Assembly: GCF_025699065.1 (NCBI RefSeq) | Contig: NZ_JAILWF010000004.1 | Location: 1-64,000, forward strand | Origin: Nitrosarchaeum sp. | Lineage (GTDB): Archaea > Thermoproteota > Nitrososphaeria > Nitrososphaerales > Nitrosopumilaceae | Length of the DNA: 64,000 nucleotides | Direction: 5' to 3' | Shown here: piece by piece, positions 35,407 through 43,699 of the stretch | How the letters are laid out: each line of letters begins with the position of its first letter | How positions within the stretch are numbered: position 1 is the first letter of the stretch | Position numbers and translations under genes: made by a program | The notes under the pieces: generated by a model | Told to the model about the DNA's origin: nothing | The model's input: only the letters and a program-made list of their open reading frames with translations | Databases searched by the model: none

Positions 35407-35517
35407 TAATTTATTTTGCTATAATTCCATATTTAAAGATGGCACAGAATTTCTATGAATGATTCTTTAAAATCTCAAATAGGTTAAGTTTTATTTGTGT
35501 AAATTAAAGGTGAAATC

Positions 35518-36327
35518 ATGAAATTTGTACTTGTAATGTTACTTATTCCATTGTTGATTATTCCAGCATTTGCTCAAACAAATTCACAAACTCTACAAAC
35601 AGAAAAAGGAACACTAGATGTCAAATTAGCATATGATGATATAATTTCAGGAGAACAAACTAATTTACATATTGACTTTATCAATCCTCAAACTAAAAAA
35701 ATTCAAGAACATATTGATTATTCAATAACAGTTTCAAAAGATGGTACAAATGTTTTTGGACCAATTCCACTTACGCATACTTCGTTAGGTTCAGTGAAGA
35801 TTCCAGTTGAGTTTATCAATGATGGGGTTTATTCAGTAGAACTTGGAGTTGAAGGAATATTATTTCAGCCAATTCCTTTAGAAAAAGTTTCATTTGATGT
35901 TTCAGTTGGAGAAGCTTTTGCACAACCTTCTCCAATAAATGACAAAAATGGAGGGGCTTGCCTAATTGCCACTGCAACATTTGGTTCAGAATTATCTCCT
36001 CAAGTCCAACAACTTAGAGAATTAAGAGACAATACTATTCTTTCCACTAATTCTGGAACAGCATTTATGACAACTTTTAATCAGTTTTATTATTCATTTT
36101 CACCAATAATTGCAGATTATGAAAGAGAACAACCAATTTTCAAAGAAGCTGTAAAAATTTTATTGACACCAATGCTCACATCACTTTCCATACTTAATCA
36201 TATCAATATTGATTCAGAACAAGAAATGGTAGGATACGGTGTAGGAATAATTTTGATGAATATTGGAATGTATATCGGAATTCCGGTATTTGGAATCATA
36301 AAAATATACCAATATAATAGAAAGTAG
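35518..36327 (+). CDS. CFI-box-CTERM surface protein
   Basis: A 269-residue protein with a signal peptide (FVLVMLLIPLLIIPAFA|Q), a beta-rich outer domain (~25-140) and a C-terminal domain starting GGACLIATATFGSELSPQVQQLRELRDN. The last part is the CFI-box-CTERM type, with a hydrophobic segment at ~238-260 followed by a basic end. Such tails are inferred sorting or anchoring signals. It diverges from paralog B. Confidence 0.85.
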   Translation: MKFVLVMLLIPLLIIPAFAQTNSQTLQTEKGTLDVKLAYDDIISGEQTNLHIDFINPQTKKIQEHIDYSITVSKDGTNVFGPIPLTHTSLGSVKIPVEFINDGVYSVELGVEGILFQPIPLEKVSFDVSVGEAFAQPSPINDKNGGACLIATATFGSELSPQVQQLRELRDNTILSTNSGTAFMTTFNQFYYSFSPIIADYEREQPIFKEAVKILLTPMLTSLSILNHINIDSEQEMVGYGVGIILMNIGMYIGIPVFGIIKIYQYNRK

Positions 36328-36385
36328 ATTTCACATCTAGAATTGCTAGTCAGGTTTTTATTTATCCAGTAGGGTACTTGATTTA

Positions 36386-37264
36386 ATGAAGACAATAGCT
36401 ATTAGCTCTATCTTCGTATTTTTTGCCATTGTAGCAGGATTAGTTGCATTAACACCAGCTGCATTTGCAGATCATAGCGAAGTTACAATTGTCCCAGCAG
36501 CAGGTTCTGGTGCTCCAGGATGTGAAGAGACAGCAGACGGATGTTACATTCCAAGTACTGCAACAGTAGATGTCGGTGGAAAAGTAATATTTTCTAACAC
36601 AGATACTGCAGCACATACATTCACAGCAGGAACTGCAGCAGAAGGTCCATCAGGAGAATTTGATACTAGCTTAGTAATTGCTGGAAGTTCATATGAATGG
36701 ACACCAACAACCGTAGGTGAATTCCCATACTATTGCATGGTACATCCATGGATGGAAGGATTAATTGTAGTACAAGAAGCAGGAGCAGAAGAACATGATG
36801 ATATGGAAGAGCATGATGATATGGAAGGAGAGCATGATGATATGGAAAATGCATCAGCAACAGGAATGTTGTCTGACGGCACCGAAGTTTCAGTTTCAAC
36901 CTCTGTACCAACTGCAGGTGAAAGATTGCACATTGCAATTCAATTTGCTAATGCAGAACATGTCAACCATGACATCAGAGTAACACAAAATGGCGAAGAA
37001 GTACTAAATGATTTAGCTGCCCATCATCATGATGGAAAAGGCGAACACGAAACAGCACCACTAAAATCAGCAGATCCAGTAGAGATCACCATCACATTCC
37101 AAGGTTATGGAATAGATGATCCAAAAACAGGACCTATTGGTGAAGTAGTAGTATTTGCAAACGTTGTTCCAGAATTTGGAACAATTGCAATGATGATACT
37201 TGCTGTTGCAATCATAAGTATTGTAGCCGTTACTGCAAAATCTAAAGTAATTCCAAGATTTTAG
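36386..37264 (+). CDS. Cupredoxin (plastocyanin-like) with PEFG-CTERM anchor
   Basis: A 292-residue secreted blue-copper protein. After a signal peptide ending AFA (~28), the cupredoxin domain has copper ligands His in AAHTF and Cys, His and Met in YYCMVHPWM. A linker with three HDDME motifs could bind further metal. A second beta domain follows. The C-terminus is the thaumarchaeal PEFG-CTERM type (VPEFGTIAMMILAVAIISIVAV...KVIPRF), expected to be cut by an archaeosortase. A likely electron carrier in ammonia oxidation (inference). Confidence 0.92.
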   Translation: MKTIAISSIFVFFAIVAGLVALTPAAFADHSEVTIVPAAGSGAPGCEETADGCYIPSTATVDVGGKVIFSNTDTAAHTFTAGTAAEGPSGEFDTSLVIAGSSYEWTPTTVGEFPYYCMVHPWMEGLIVVQEAGAEEHDDMEEHDDMEGEHDDMENASATGMLSDGTEVSVSTSVPTAGERLHIAIQFANAEHVNHDIRVTQNGEEVLNDLAAHHHDGKGEHETAPLKSADPVEITITFQGYGIDDPKTGPIGEVVVFANVVPEFGTIAMMILAVAIISIVAVTAKSKVIPRF

Positions 37265-37276
37265 GGATTAACTTTT

Positions 37277-37918
37277 TTATTTTCTTTTTATTAAAGCAAC
37301 TATCGCTAAGATAATAGCTGCTGATGCAATAGACAATCCAAATATTGCAAAGTCATATGCTGCTCCTCCATCGTTTTTTGAGCCATTATTCATAGCAGAT
37401 ACGTCTCTTTGTAATGATGAGATGGCATTTTTGAGTGAAGTTACATCTTGATTTGATGAACCGCTAGTTGGTGGAAAATCCAATATTGCAGTACTCTCTA
37501 CATCTTCAACTGGAATTTGTACATTAATTGGTACTCCATTGATTTCGCCTTTAAAATCCATGATGTAGCTTCCAGTTTTTGTAGGAATTACTGGCGAAAA
37601 ATAATATCCTACTTTTGGATCTGAGTTAATATCAACTTTTTTAGATGCACCTCCAAACATGGCAGTAACTTCTAGATTTTTGAACGCATTTGTAACTCCT
37701 TTGTATTGACCTGAGACTTCACCAGGTTCAGTAATTTTAAAAACAAAATCATTTCTTATACCTACAATTGGAGGTTCCAATCCCCATCCAGCTTCAATTT
37801 TGTATGGTTCTACTTCAACTGTAGTATGAGCAAAAGCTTGGGATGTAAATCCAAATGAAAATAATAATCCAATAATACTTACTATAATTACTTTCATGAC
37901 GTTATTTGATGAATACAT
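37277..37918 (-). CDS. Membrane-anchored protein with predicted N-terminal His (YcnI-like?)
   Basis: A 213-residue protein. The signal peptide ends SQAFA, so the mature chain would begin HTTVEVEPYKIEAGW. A ~110-residue beta domain follows, then a short coiled coil and a C-terminal membrane segment with RK end. The start and domain size recall copper-binding YcnI/CopC-type domains. The gene diverges from the CopC-CopD fusion by 81 bp, which supports a copper role (inference). Confidence 0.65.
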   Translation of the reverse strand: MYSSNNVMKVIIVSIIGLLFSFGFTSQAFAHTTVEVEPYKIEAGWGLEPPIVGIRNDFVFKITEPGEVSGQYKGVTNAFKNLEVTAMFGGASKKVDINSDPKVGYYFSPVIPTKTGSYIMDFKGEINGVPINVQIPVEDVESTAILDFPPTSGSSNQDVTSLKNAISSLQRDVSAMNNGSKNDGGAAYDFAIFGLSIASAAIILAIVALIKRK

Positions 37919-37999
37919 GTTATTATCTTTATGTGAATTGGTACAAATTTCGAATAAAATAAAAATTGTTTAAATTGATAAACGTAGCCTGAAAATTAA

Positions 38000-40786
38000 A
38001 TGAAAAAAATTCTAATTTTATCATTATTTGTTTTATCAATATCGATTCCATATGCTGCAGCTCATCCATTTACTCTTGAAACTATTCCAAGTTCATCAGC
38101 AAATGCACCAATAAGAGTTACAGAGGTAATTGTTTATTTTTCAGAACCAATTGATAATAATTTTAGCTCACTAAAGGTATTTGATAGTAATGGAGAACAA
38201 ATCGACAATAAAGACACCAAGTATTATGAAGGAGATTATTCTCTAATTGTAACTACACCCCCATTAGAAGAAGGAGTTTACACGGTATCTAGCAAAGTTT
38301 TATCAAAAGTTGATGGCCATTTGGTTCCTAATGCGTTTATTTTTGGAGTAGGAGAGGCTAAAATCGACGTAGGATCATTAACTAAACAAGATATTTCAGA
38401 CATAGTATTTTTGCCAGAAGCTGGAGCAAGATTTCCAGGACTTGTGGGTCAAACTATTGTTTTAGGATCTATAATTGCATCTATAATCATTTGGGGAACA
38501 CAAAACAAACAACTCATCAGAAAAGAATTTGACAAACTTGAAAACTTTCATCATGGAAAATTCATGACACTTACAGGTGTTGGACTAGTACTAGTATTTG
38601 CATCAAATATTTTGGTATTAGCTGTACAAACTATAAGATTAGAAACTTCAGTAATTGAAGTAATTAAAACTGATTTTGGAAATATTTGGACAATTAGAAT
38701 GATAATTACAGTTATTCTGTTAGGTTTATGGTTTGGAATGGATAGAAAAAAGATACTATCTATAAAAAACAAAATTCCAATGTTAATAATCACACTTGGA
38801 TTAATTGGAACATCAAGTTTAATTGGACATGGTGCAGCTAGTGGTGAAACTCCTGCATTAATTCTAGATTATATTCATAATTTTGTAGCAGCAGTTTGGA
38901 TCGGTGGAATAATTTATTTTGTATTTGCTTTACTACCTACATTTTCACAGTTAGAAGAAACAAAGAGAGAGAAGATGTCACTTGTTTTAATTCCAAGATT
39001 TTCAATGATGTTTATAGTTGCAGTTGGAATTGTTATTATCTCTGGACCTACACTAATGTGGTTTTTGGAAAGTGATGTAAGCTTGATTACAGAGTCAATT
39101 TATGGAAAATTAATTTTTGTAAAAATTGCAATCGCTGCAGCTATGATTGGTTTTGGCGGATATTTTCAGTTTAAAATTCAAAAAAATGCTGAGAGGGATT
39201 TACAAAAAGGAACTATTGCCATATACAAAAGACTAAGAAAATCATTGAAATTTGATGTCATATTAGGAATAACACTCTTGGGAGTGGTTGCATTACTAAT
39301 TAATGGAACATTGCCAGCTGGAGAAATTAATCAGGTAGATGCTCAAAAAGTGTCACATGGGTTTAGCAGCTTGGAATTTTCAGAAAACACAAAATTTGAT
39401 GTTAAGATATCATCATTTTCAAGTGGAACAAACACGATTTTAGTTAAGGTTAGCGATTTTGAAAATAAACCGTTGTACGATTTAGATCAAATTAAAGTAA
39501 AGATCTCATATCCTGAAAGAAGTATTTCACCAATAGAAATTCCAATGAAAATTATTAATCAAGAAGAAGATAAACCGCTTGAATTTCAAGGTGATATCAC
39601 TTTTGGGTTTTCAGGCAAATGGACATTAGAAGTAGAAGCTCAAAGAAAACAGAATGCAAATGAATCAGTAATTATAGATTTAGTAGTTAAACCAAGATTG
39701 GCAGATCTATCAACCAAAATTATTGGATACCCGTTACCTGAACCTTCAAAACCACTTTATCCATTGTATGATGGAAATGATTCAATTTGGATAAGCGATC
39801 CATCTTCTCCTAGATTATGGGAATTCTCAATAGAATCACAGAATTTTACTTCATATTCATTTGATGGATTAACAACAATGTGGCTTACTAAAGATAGTGA
39901 GGGAAAAATTTGGTTTACAGATACGCCAAGGAATCAAATAGGATATTTTGATCCAAGTAATAAACAAATCACCACAAAAACATTACCAAAAATAGATCCT
40001 GTTATTGATAGTAACACTGCAACTTTCATACAAGCAGATTTTGATGGAAATATTTGGATATCAATTACTAACAAAGATATTATTTTAAAATATTATCCAA
40101 AAACAGATACATTTGAAGAAATCAAAATGCCTGTAAGAGAATCATTACCATTTGCATTAACAATTGACAGTGAAGGGAAAATTTGGTTTACAGAATCATA
40201 CTCAGGTAAAATTGGATTTATTGATCCAAAAGATAATAAAATTTCAGAATTTATGCCTGAAAAGCCTCTTGCAGGACCTGAAGCCATAATTTTTGATGAA
40301 GAAGGGAATTTATGGATTGCAGAACATACGGGTATAGCAATTACTAAATTCAATCCAATTCTAGAAACATTTGAGAGAGTCTCAGTAATAGACAAAGAGG
40401 CATTACCATATGGAATGTCATTTGATAGATATGGAAATATTTGGATCCCACAACATACGGTAGATAAGATTGCAGTATATGATCCATATAACAAAGAGTT
40501 GATTGAAGTTACAATTCCTACTGTCACATCATTTGTACAATTTTCAACATCAGATAGTAAAGGCAATGTTTGGTTTGTTGAACAACAAGGAAATCAGCTA
40601 TCAATGGTAAAGACCACAGAAATTCCAGTAACAATATCTGAATTAGATGGTGAAAGTAATTTTTCATTAAAATATTCTGAGATAGTGTCACCATTAATTG
40701 CAATGGGAATTATTGCAACATCGTTGTTCTTTGTTAAAAATCTAAGAGATAAAAGAAGATTAAATGAATTAATTATGTCTGGATAG
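38000..40786 (+). CDS. CopC-CopD-beta-propeller fusion protein
   Basis: A 928-residue three-part protein. After a signal peptide (cleavage YAAA|HPFTLE) comes a CopC domain (~22-120) whose first residue would be the copper-binding His. Next is a CopD membrane domain (~150-440, about eight helices, with HGAASGETPALILDYIHNFVAAVWIGG). After a beta linker, residues ~590-880 form a Vgb/SMP-30-like propeller with repeated GKIWFT/GNIWI blades. A final membrane helix lies near 895-915. Copper import or sensing is inferred; the propeller's ligand is unknown. Confidence 0.85.
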   Translation: MKKILILSLFVLSISIPYAAAHPFTLETIPSSSANAPIRVTEVIVYFSEPIDNNFSSLKVFDSNGEQIDNKDTKYYEGDYSLIVTTPPLEEGVYTVSSKVLSKVDGHLVPNAFIFGVGEAKIDVGSLTKQDISDIVFLPEAGARFPGLVGQTIVLGSIIASIIIWGTQNKQLIRKEFDKLENFHHGKFMTLTGVGLVLVFASNILVLAVQTIRLETSVIEVIKTDFGNIWTIRMIITVILLGLWFGMDRKKILSIKNKIPMLIITLGLIGTSSLIGHGAASGETPALILDYIHNFVAAVWIGGIIYFVFALLPTFSQLEETKREKMSLVLIPRFSMMFIVAVGIVIISGPTLMWFLESDVSLITESIYGKLIFVKIAIAAAMIGFGGYFQFKIQKNAERDLQKGTIAIYKRLRKSLKFDVILGITLLGVVALLINGTLPAGEINQVDAQKVSHGFSSLEFSENTKFDVKISSFSSGTNTILVKVSDFENKPLYDLDQIKVKISYPERSISPIEIPMKIINQEEDKPLEFQGDITFGFSGKWTLEVEAQRKQNANESVIIDLVVKPRLADLSTKIIGYPLPEPSKPLYPLYDGNDSIWISDPSSPRLWEFSIESQNFTSYSFDGLTTMWLTKDSEGKIWFTDTPRNQIGYFDPSNKQITTKTLPKIDPVIDSNTATFIQADFDGNIWISITNKDIILKYYPKTDTFEEIKMPVRESLPFALTIDSEGKIWFTESYSGKIGFIDPKDNKISEFMPEKPLAGPEAIIFDEEGNLWIAEHTGIAITKFNPILETFERVSVIDKEALPYGMSFDRYGNIWIPQHTVDKIAVYDPYNKELIEVTIPTVTSFVQFSTSDSKGNVWFVEQQGNQLSMVKTTEIPVTISELDGESNFSLKYSEIVSPLIAMGIIATSLFFVKNLRDKRRLNELIMSG

Positions 40787-41590
40787 CAATCCAGCAGATT
40801 TTATTCCCAGAGTACATGCCAATATTCCAATTGCAAATAAAACAATTGTTCCAGATGGAGTAATATCAAATACATATGATACCAGTATGCCAGAAACTAC
40901 AGAAAAGATAGAAAAACACATTGAAAGTAGTGCAGTTTGTTTGAATCCTCTTCCATACATTATTGCTGTTACATTTGGAATTACAAATAGTGCAGAAATA
41001 AGTAAGACACCAACGAGCTGTATTGAAGTTACAACTGTAATTCCTGCCATAAAGACAACAAGATAATTTATTTTTTCAACTGGAATTCCGCTTACTTTAG
41101 CCTGCTCTTCGTTAAATGTAGAATAAAGAAGTTGGCGATAGAGTAAAAGAATCACAATCAGAATAATTCCTGTTAAAAATAAAATCAAAATTGTATCATT
41201 GACACTTACAAGCAAAATGCTTCCAAAAAGAAAGCTGAAAATATCAATAGTAAAACCCCCAGATAATCCAATAATTACGAGCCCAACTGCTATTCCTGAT
41301 GACAAAAGAACAGCTATTGAAGCATCTCCAGATATGTTGAATCTATCTTTAATTCGTGTTATTATTAGGGCACTAACTATTGAGACGCCATATGCAGTCC
41401 AAAGTGGATATATTCCTGCCATCAAACCCAATGCAATTCCACCAAACGATGAATGAGCAATCGCGTCTCCAAATAAGGAATAACGACGTAAGACTAGAAA
41501 GAGCCCTACAACAGAACATAAAATTGCAATTGCAATACCGGAAATTATTGCTCTGTGCATAAAACTAAATGTAAAAATTTCAAAAGTCAT
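40769..41590 (-). CDS. znuB: Metal ABC transporter permease (ZnuB type)
   Basis: A 273-residue permease of the ABC-3 family with about eight membrane helices (FMHRAIISGIAIAILCSVVGLFLVLRRYSLFGDAIAHSSFGGIALG at the start). It is the last gene of znuA-znuC-znuB, two bases after znuC, and its 3' end overlaps the convergent CopC-CopD gene by 18 bp. Zn(II) is the likely substrate; Mn(II) is the alternative. Confidence 0.92.
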   Translation of the reverse strand: MTFEIFTFSFMHRAIISGIAIAILCSVVGLFLVLRRYSLFGDAIAHSSFGGIALGLMAGIYPLWTAYGVSIVSALIITRIKDRFNISGDASIAVLLSSGIAVGLVIIGLSGGFTIDIFSFLFGSILLVSVNDTILILFLTGIILIVILLLYRQLLYSTFNEEQAKVSGIPVEKINYLVVFMAGITVVTSIQLVGVLLISALFVIPNVTAIMYGRGFKQTALLSMCFSIFSVVSGILVSYVFDITPSGTIVLFAIGILACTLGIKSAGLLSRHN

Positions 41591-41592
41591 AT

Positions 41593-42315
41593 CTAATGAT
41601 GATGCATATGTTCCTGCATAGAAGCTTCAGAATACTGTTTTACAAGATCATCATTATTAAAAAATTCATCAGATTCTCCATGAAAGAAAAGAGTTCTATT
41701 AAGACATGCTACATGATTTGCTAATTGATTTACTGCATCCAAATCATGTGAAGACCAAATTATTGTAATGTTTTGTTTGGAATTTAGTTCTTTTAAAATA
41801 CTATAAAAAAGATCTATGCTTTGTTGATCAATTCCTGTAACAGGTTCATCTAAAATCAAAATTTTTGGATTATTAACCAAAGCTTTTGCAATAAAGACAC
41901 GCTGTTGTTGTCCACCTGATAGCTCACCTATTCTTCTTTCACTTAGCTCATGGATCCAAAGCTGTTGCAATATTTCATCAATTTTATTTTCATCTGACTC
42001 TTTATGCAGTCCCATTTTAACAACATCATTTACAGTTGCAGGAAAATTTTTCTCAAAAATAGGTTTTTGTGGCACATAGCCAATTTCTTTGAGATAGTTT
42101 TTTGATTTTCTAATGTCAGTACCAAAAAACTTGATTGTTCCTTTGTATTTTGTATTAAGACTAAGCATTGAAGCAAAAAGAGTAGACTTTCCTGCACCAT
42201 TAGGACCAATTATGCCTAAAAAATCACCTTGGTTAACTGTAAAACTAACATCGTCTATAGCCTTAACGTCAGGATATTCTATCGTAAGATGTTCAATCTC
42301 AACTATTTTCAACAC
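41593..42315 (-). CDS. znuC: Metal ABC transporter ATP-binding protein (ZnuC type)
   Basis: A 240-residue ABC ATPase with Walker A GPNGAGKST (~36-44), signature LSGGQQQR (~136), Walker B KILILDEP and the H-loop SSHD. The C-terminus ends HMHHH, a possible metal site. The start is GTG 42315 behind a strong GGAGG. It overlaps the znuA stop. Confidence 0.95.
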   Translation of the reverse strand: MLKIVEIEHLTIEYPDVKAIDDVSFTVNQGDFLGIIGPNGAGKSTLFASMLSLNTKYKGTIKFFGTDIRKSKNYLKEIGYVPQKPIFEKNFPATVNDVVKMGLHKESDENKIDEILQQLWIHELSERRIGELSGGQQQRVFIAKALVNNPKILILDEPVTGIDQQSIDLFYSILKELNSKQNITIIWSSHDLDAVNQLANHVACLNRTLFFHGESDEFFNNDDLVKQYSEASMQEHMHHH

Positions 42316-43229
42316 AATGCCTCCTTGAGATTATTGAGATTCTCAGTCATTCTAGAAATATAAGTTCCATCATCACCAATTTCTAGTGGAGATAAAACAA
42401 GTATTCTTCCTCCGATTTCGTTTGCAATAACTTGAGAAGTTTTTGGATCAGCAGTTTCTTCAGTGAATATCACATCAAGATTGAGATCTTTGGCTTTATT
42501 GATCACATTTTCTAAAGTCTTGGCAGTAGGCTCAGCATGTGGTGTATTTGAGGGAAGTATTGTATACTGAGTAAGACCATATTCTTTTGAAAAATATGAA
42601 AATGCATCATGAAATGCTATAAAATCCTGATTACAATTTGATAATTCATTTCGAATTTTTAAATCAAGTAAATCTAATTCAGTGATATAGTTTGCAGCAT
42701 TGTCTTTGTAATATTTTTCATTTTCAGGATCAGATTTAGAAAATGCGTCAGCAATATTTTGTACTTGGATTTTTGCATAAACAGGATTCAACCAGATATG
42801 AGGATCATCTAATGTAACAACATTTTCATTTATTGAGGACTCTTCAATATTTTTTTCAATAATTCCATTACTTGTATCAACTATAATTCCTTGATAATTA
42901 ATTTCAGTCAATTTATCAGTCCAGCTTTCAAATCCAATCCCATTAATGATAATAAGATCAGATTTTTGCATTTGTTGTACATCCTTTATTGTTGGTTCCC
43001 AGTCATGTGGTTCGATCCCAACTGGAACCAATAATTTGACATCAACTTTGTCCTGGCCGACTTTTTGAGAAAATTCATGTAATGGATAAAATGATGACAT
43101 TACCTGTAATTTTGATTCATTTGTTTTTTTAGATTGGTTGGGATCACTTGAAAAAACACCAAATGAGATCAAAGGAATTGTAATGATAATTGCAATAATT
43201 GCAAATTTTACTTGGTTATTCACAATCAA
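42309..43229 (-). CDS. znuA: Zinc-binding substrate-binding protein (ZnuA type)
   Basis: A 306-residue cluster A-I binding protein with a signal/anchor helix at ~8-26. Metal ligands are visible: His in GIEPHDWEP, His in DPHIWLNP, His in FIAFHDAF and the Asp/Glu in TEETADPKTSQ. It lacks the long His-rich loop of bacterial ZnuA. It captures Zn(II) or Mn(II) outside the membrane. Confidence 0.93.
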   Translation of the reverse strand: MIVNNQVKFAIIAIIITIPLISFGVFSSDPNQSKKTNESKLQVMSSFYPLHEFSQKVGQDKVDVKLLVPVGIEPHDWEPTIKDVQQMQKSDLIIINGIGFESWTDKLTEINYQGIIVDTSNGIIEKNIEESSINENVVTLDDPHIWLNPVYAKIQVQNIADAFSKSDPENEKYYKDNAANYITELDLLDLKIRNELSNCNQDFIAFHDAFSYFSKEYGLTQYTILPSNTPHAEPTAKTLENVINKAKDLNLDVIFTEETADPKTSQVIANEIGGRILVLSPLEIGDDGTYISRMTENLNNLKEALC

Positions 43230-43240
43230 ATCTACTATAT

Positions 43241-43304
43241 GTTATTAATAACTCTATAAAATATTAATAACTTTAATTGCTAAACTTATAAGATAATTAA
43301 TAAC
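43241..43304. promoter_or_regulatory. Three ATTAATAAC direct repeats between znuA and the NikR-like gene
   Basis: ATTAATAAC occurs at 43244-43252, 43263-43271 and 43296-43304. The first copy is part of a perfect 12-bp palindrome, GTTATTAATAAC (43241-43252). The repeats fill the divergent 84-bp promoter gap and are candidate sites for the NikR-like protein. Confidence 0.55.
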
Positions 43305-43313
43305 AATTAACAT

Positions 43314-43697
43314 ATGCCAATAGTTTCAATCTCACTAAACCCTGAGATTTTATCAGAACTAGATAAATTACAAAAGAGCATGGGATTTTCAGGAAGGTCT
43401 GAAGCAATTAGAGCTGGAATCAGGACATTTGTTTCAGAAGAAAAACAAAAATCTGAATTAGAAGGAAATATTCATGCAATTCTTTTAGTTGTGCATAATG
43501 ATGAGTTTGATCATGTGGTATCTGGAATAAAACATAATTTTGAAGATCTAATCACTACACATCTTCACAGTAAAATTGAGGGAGAAAAATGTATGGAGTT
43601 GTTTGTAATTGATGGCGATGCAAAAAGAGTTTCAACTATTACAAAAGATTTTCAAGTAAACAAAAATATGGATACTGTAAAATTAGTAACATTATAA
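43314..43697 (+). CDS. NikR-like metal-responsive CopG/RHH regulator
   Basis: A 127-residue protein with an N-terminal ribbon-helix-helix (VSISLNPEILSELDKLQKSMGFSGRSEAIRAGIRTF) and a C-terminal ACT-like NikR domain. The metal motif THLHSKIEGEKCMELF keeps the His-x-His...Cys pattern. NikR senses nickel in bacteria. Here it diverges from a zinc-type ABC transporter, so zinc or a mixed metal response is more likely (inference). Confidence 0.88.
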   Translation: MPIVSISLNPEILSELDKLQKSMGFSGRSEAIRAGIRTFVSEEKQKSELEGNIHAILLVVHNDEFDHVVSGIKHNFEDLITTHLHSKIEGEKCMELFVIDGDAKRVSTITKDFQVNKNMDTVKLVTL

Positions 43698-43699
43698 AA

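Noticed and set aside
36666-36938. His/Leu-rich ORFs opposite the cupredoxin gene
   Set aside because: Mirror frames of the low-complexity HDDME linker; no start context or family.
43005-43020. tRNA T-loop-like string GGTTCGATCCCA
   Set aside because: It lies inside znuA and encodes the conserved GIEPHDW metal-binding segment; no cloverleaf around it.
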